The notes below the pieces were generated by a model, which was not told where the DNA came from, made no database searches, and worked only from the letters and a program-made list of their open reading frames with translations. From Gammaproteobacteria bacterium (GTDB lineage: Bacteria > Pseudomonadota > Gammaproteobacteria > JAURND01), in NCBI GenBank assembly GCA_035546635.1, contig DASZWJ010000028.1, positions 248,001-312,000 on the forward strand: 64,000 bases of DNA, in the 5' to 3' direction. Numbering within the stretch: position 1 is the first letter of the stretch; each line of letters begins with the position of its first letter. This document shows, piece by piece, positions 61,105 to 64,000 of the stretch. The translations under genes and the position numbers were made by a program.

Positions 61105-62058
61105 ATGATAATTCAAAATATACTGCAGGCCATCGGCAAAACTCCGATTGTAAAGCTCAATCGCATCGGTGCTGAATTGCCTTGTGAACTTTATGCTAAG
61201 TGCGAATTTTTAAATCCAGGTGGCTCTGTGAAAGATCGCATTGGTTACTATATGGTAGAACAGGCTGAAAAGCGGGGTGAGATCAAACCGGGTGATACAT
61301 TAATTGAACCAACTTCGGGTAATACTGGCATTGGGATTGCATTGGCTGCTGCAGTGAAAGGTTATGACGTCATTATCACCATGCCGGAAAAAATGAGTCA
61401 CGAAAAGCAGGTAGTGCTGGAGGCGCTGGGTGCCAAGATTTATCGCACACCTTCTGAAGCCGCGTGGGATGCGCCGGAGAGCCATATTTCTTTAGCTAAA
61501 CGTCTACAGCAGGAAATTCCTAATGCTCATATTTTAGATCAGTATGGTAATCCTGATAATCCGGGCGCGCATTTTAAATTTACTGCCCAGGAAATCCTCG
61601 ATGATATGGATGGACAACTTGACATGGTGGTGGCCAGTGCCGGCACTGGGGGCACTATCACTGGCCTAGCCAGGCGACTTAAGCAAGCAAAGCCGGATAT
61701 TAAAATCATTGGTGTGGATCCCATTGGTTCCATATTAGGCGGCGGTACTGAGGTAAAGCCCTATCTGGTAGAAGGAATTGGTTATGATTTTATACCCAAA
61801 GTGTTGGATAACAGCTTGATAGATGAATATATCAAAATTAATGACAAAGACTCTTTTTTAATGGCGCGACGCTTAATCCGTGAGGAAGGTTTATTGGTGG
61901 GCGGCTCCTCTGGTGGAGCAGTGTGGGCGATGTTGCAAGCCGCTGCAAAACTGCGTGCTGGACAACGGTGTTTAGCTATATTGCCTGATTCCATACGCAA
62001 TTACATGTCAAAGTTTGTAGATAATAAATGGATGCAGGAGCATGGTTTTATTCAATAA
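61105..62058 (+). CDS. Cystathionine beta-synthase, short form without CBS domains
   Basis: 317 residues, fold type II PLP enzyme. PLP Lys K43 is in NPGGSVKDR, the phosphate loop is TSGNTG, and [15 protein letters not shown]-type [25 protein letters not shown] and [13 protein letters not shown] are hallmarks of cystathionine beta-synthase rather than plain cysteine synthase. The regulatory C-terminal CBS pair is absent. It condenses serine (or O-acetylserine) with homocysteine. A cystathionine gamma-lyase-like gene is next, forming a reverse transsulfuration pair. Confidence 0.88.
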   Translation: MIIQNILQAIGKTPIVKLNRIGAELPCELYAKCEFLNPGGSVKDRIGYYMVEQAEKRGEIKPGDTLIEPTSGNTGIGIALAAAVKGYDVIITMPEKMSHEKQVVLEALGAKIYRTPSEAAWDAPESHISLAKRLQQEIPNAHILDQYGNPDNPGAHFKFTAQEILDDMDGQLDMVVASAGTGGTITGLARRLKQAKPDIKIIGVDPIGSILGGGTEVKPYLVEGIGYDFIPKVLDNSLIDEYIKINDKDSFLMARRLIREEGLLVGGSSGGAVWAMLQAAAKLRAGQRCLAILPDSIRNYMSKFVDNKWMQEHGFIQ

Positions 62059-62138
62059 ATACCAGTGTTTACAAGAACTTGAAAGCTGCAAAGCAAGGAT
62101 TTTTAAATCCAGATGAAGCATTAAAATGGAGTAATCAA

Positions 62139-63314
62139 ATGAATAATCGATTAAATGAGCCGGCAAAACAACAAAAACCAGCCACCCGCGTCATCCATGC
62201 CGGCCAGCATCCCGATCCATCCACGGGTGCGGTGATGATGCCAATTTACGCTACTTCGACTTATGCCCAACAAAGCCCAGGACAACACCAGGGCTATGAA
62301 TATTCCCGCACTAAAAATCCCACGCGTTCGGCTTTTGAGCGCTGTATTGCTGATTTGGAGTCAGGGGAGCAAGGATTTGCTTTTGCTTCAGGCATGGCAG
62401 CTACAGCAACTTTACTTGATTTACTATCCTCAGGCGATCATGTATTGGTGATTGATAATGTTTATGGTGGCACTTATCGCTTATTTGAAAATGTGCGCCG
62501 GCGTTCTGCAGGCTTACAATTTACTTTTGTAGATTTCACTGATATGGAAACAGTAAAAGCCGCAATTTTGCCGACAACTAAAATGATATGGGTAGAATCA
62601 CCTAGCAATCCGTTGTTAAAACTAGTCGATTTAAGCGCAGTAGCGGCTTTAGGCAAAGCGCGTGGTATATTGACTGTGGCTGATAATACATTTGCCACAC
62701 CCATGGCACAGCGACCATTGGAATTTGGATTTGATATTGTCATGCACTCTACCACTAAATATATTAATGGCCATTCCGATGTGATTGGTGGTGCTGTTGT
62801 AGTGCAAGATAGCGCATTAGGTGAACAATTGGCTTATCTGCAAAATTCCTCAGGGGGTGTTGCCAGCCCTTTTGATAGTTTTTTGACATTGCGCGGCGTG
62901 AAGACTTTGGCTTTGCGAATGGAGCGTCACACTGAAAATGCGTTTCGGTTGGCAGCTTGGCTTGAGAAGCATCCGCGCGTAGCTAAAGTCTATTATCCAG
63001 GATTGCAAAGCCACCCGCAGTATGCATTGGCGCAACGTCAGATGCAGCTGGCCGGCGGGATGGTGAGTGTAGAGTTATGTTATGATTTAAAGAAGACTAA
63101 GCAATGTTTATCCCGCTGTCGGTTATTTACTTTAGCGGAAAGTTTGGGCGGCGTTGAAAGTTTGATTGAACATCCGGCGATTATGACGCATGCGTCCATA
63201 CCCAAAGTTGAGCGGGAAAAAATGGGCATTACGGATAATTTTATTCGTCTGTCGGTGGGTATTGAGGATGTGGAGGATTTACAGGAAGATTTACGCTTTA
63301 TGCTTGAGTTTTAG
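62139..63314 (+). CDS. Cystathionine gamma-lyase/synthase family enzyme
   Basis: 391 residues from ATG 62139, supported by GGAG at 62128-62131; the frame extends back into the previous gene and is rejected. Cys/Met metabolism PLP fold: YSRTKNPTR, FASGMAAT, NVYGGTYRLF, DNTFATP, PLP Lys in HSTTKYINGHSDV, and the C-terminal SLGGVESLIEHPA...IRLSVGIED. With the cystathionine beta-synthase just upstream, gamma-lyase (cysteine from cystathionine) is more likely than gamma-synthase. Confidence 0.88.
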   Translation: MNNRLNEPAKQQKPATRVIHAGQHPDPSTGAVMMPIYATSTYAQQSPGQHQGYEYSRTKNPTRSAFERCIADLESGEQGFAFASGMAATATLLDLLSSGDHVLVIDNVYGGTYRLFENVRRRSAGLQFTFVDFTDMETVKAAILPTTKMIWVESPSNPLLKLVDLSAVAALGKARGILTVADNTFATPMAQRPLEFGFDIVMHSTTKYINGHSDVIGGAVVVQDSALGEQLAYLQNSSGGVASPFDSFLTLRGVKTLALRMERHTENAFRLAAWLEKHPRVAKVYYPGLQSHPQYALAQRQMQLAGGMVSVELCYDLKKTKQCLSRCRLFTLAESLGGVESLIEHPAIMTHASIPKVEREKMGITDNFIRLSVGIEDVEDLQEDLRFMLEF

Positions 63315-63380
63315 TTTGAATATTTTCCTCGTGTAAGTAGAAGCATCAATCTAAGCAGCATATCTCTTTCCCATACCCCT

Positions 63381-63452
63381 TGCACTGTAACCCCTCTCCC
63401 GTCTGTGACCGAAGGGAATCCCCTTGCGGGATGGGAGAGGGGTTACAGTGCA
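63381..63452. terminator. Palindrome with perfect 20-bp arms after the gamma-lyase gene
   Basis: Arms 63381-63400 and 63433-63452 are exact complements (TGCACTGTAACCCC... type), enclosing 32 bp with its own GGGAATCCCC element. Core CCCTCTCCC/GGGAGAGGG ties it to the CTTCTCCC family. No T-run follows, so termination is uncertain. Confidence 0.6.
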
Positions 63453-63495
63453 ATTGGCTGAACGAGTATAGCTATAATTCGATAAGGATCAATCC

Positions 63496-64000
63496 ATGCA
63501 AAAACTAAAAATCCTCGCTATCTGCTTACTGCTATCCATACAGCTTGCAAGTTTTGCTGCCTACCCACCTCCAGTGGTTGCACAGCATGGCATGGTCGTT
63601 TCCAGCCAGCCTCTGGCCTCGCAAGTGGGTGTGGATATCCTACGTCAAGGTGGTAATGCTATCGATGCGGCTGTCGCTGTCGGATATGCATTGGCTGTGG
63701 TCTATCCTGCTGCAGGTAATTTAGGCGGCGGTGGTTTTATGATGCTGCATCTGGCGGATGATAGAAATGTATTTCTGAATTTCCGCGAAAAAGCGCCCAA
63801 AGCTGCAAGTAAGGACATGTATCTTGATGCGCAAGGTAACATAATTCCTGGACGCAGCACAGAAGGGTATTTGGCTGTCGGTGTGCCGGGAACAGTATTA
63901 GGCTTAAATACCGCATTAAAAAAATACGGCACCATGTCACTAAAGCAAGTGATGGCGCCGGCGATCAAATTAGCTGAGCAAGGATATGTGCTGACAGCAG
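63496..64000 (+). CDS. ggt: Gamma-glutamyltransferase, 3'-truncated by window edge
   Basis: The first 168 codons are present and open to the window end. AAGGA precedes ATG 63496. A signal peptide (about 1-22, hydrophobic LAICLLLSIQLASFA then A) predicts periplasmic export. The mature N-terminus shows GMVVSSQPLASQVGVDILRQ, GGNAIDAAVA, GNLGGGGFM and FREKAP, typical of GGT large subunits. It hydrolyses or transfers the gamma-glutamyl group of glutathione and fits with the sulfur-amino-acid genes upstream. The autoproteolysis site lies beyond the window. Confidence 0.94.
   Translation, partial: MQKLKILAICLLLSIQLASFAAYPPPVVAQHGMVVSSQPLASQVGVDILRQGGNAIDAAVAVGYALAVVYPAAGNLGGGGFMMLHLADDRNVFLNFREKAPKAASKDMYLDAQGNIIPGRSTEGYLAVGVPGTVLGLNTALKKYGTMSLKQVMAPAIKLAEQGYVLTA

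Noticed and set aside
62028-62138. Upstream extension of the gamma-lyase into the beta-synthase gene
   Set aside because: GGAG at 62128-62131 with ATG 62139 gives a normal family N-terminus.

Overview
The window looks like a chromosomal segment of an AT-rich gammaproteobacterium. The likely group is Legionellales (the Coxiella, Aquicella or Legionella side), inferred from housekeeping linkages (mtaD-gyrA-serC, gcvR-bcp), a large Ser/Pro-rich effector-like protein and class III cyclase signalling. This placement comes from protein resemblance only; no search was run. I saw no rRNA, tRNA or CRISPR array.

Layout. Positions 1-3738 carry a 5'-truncated glutaryl-CoA dehydrogenase, ribD, ribH and a PerM-type permease. 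Positions 3753-8713 (minus strand) hold a LexA/CI-like regulator whose presumed catalytic serine is alanine, and a two-gene signalling unit: a cyclic-nucleotide-binding patatin phospholipase followed 9 bp later by a membrane class III nucleotide cyclase. Positions 8936-12730 (minus) make a CDP-6-deoxyhexose (rfbG, a reductase, rfbF) plus one glycosyltransferase; gcvR-bcp follows.

Positions 14169-35350 are the core of a surface polysaccharide (O-antigen type) island. They contain a split gtrA / membrane protein / gtrB group, wecD-wecE (dTDP-Fuc4NAc), a wbpE aminotransferase, complete rmlACDB (dTDP-L-rhamnose), two GT4 glycosyltransferases, wbpO-wbpP (UDP-GalNAcA type), wbpV-wbpL-wbpM (QuiNAc branch, initiating transferase and 4,6-dehydratase, in the same order as the Pseudomonas aeruginosa O6 cluster), and ugd. 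After an interlude (dicarboxylate symporter, SDR, RimK-like ligase, ttcA), a second minus-strand block at 40071-49449 supplies Wzx flippase, Wzy-like polymerase, a GT2, an embedded acetoacetyl-CoA synthetase and two tandem paralogous polytopic proteins. Together these give a nearly complete Wzx/Wzy pathway with at least four activated-sugar branches and several Gtr-like decoration modules. No wzz or waaL is present in the window.

Positions 49469-64000 return to mostly housekeeping genes: mtaD, a gtrB-gtrA pair, gyrA, serC, a 753-residue unknown (possible secreted effector) with an internal 59-residue duplication, a tyrosine recombinase downstream of apt, a cbs-cgl reverse transsulfuration pair, and the start of a gamma-glutamyltransferase that runs off the end.

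Many intergenic gaps contain short palindromic repeats of at least three families (CATCCTGAGCG, TCATTCCC/GGGAATGA, CTTCTCCC/GGGAGAAG), plus one near-perfect 28-bp inverted repeat at 38960-39023. Several of these contribute stop codons to the adjacent genes.
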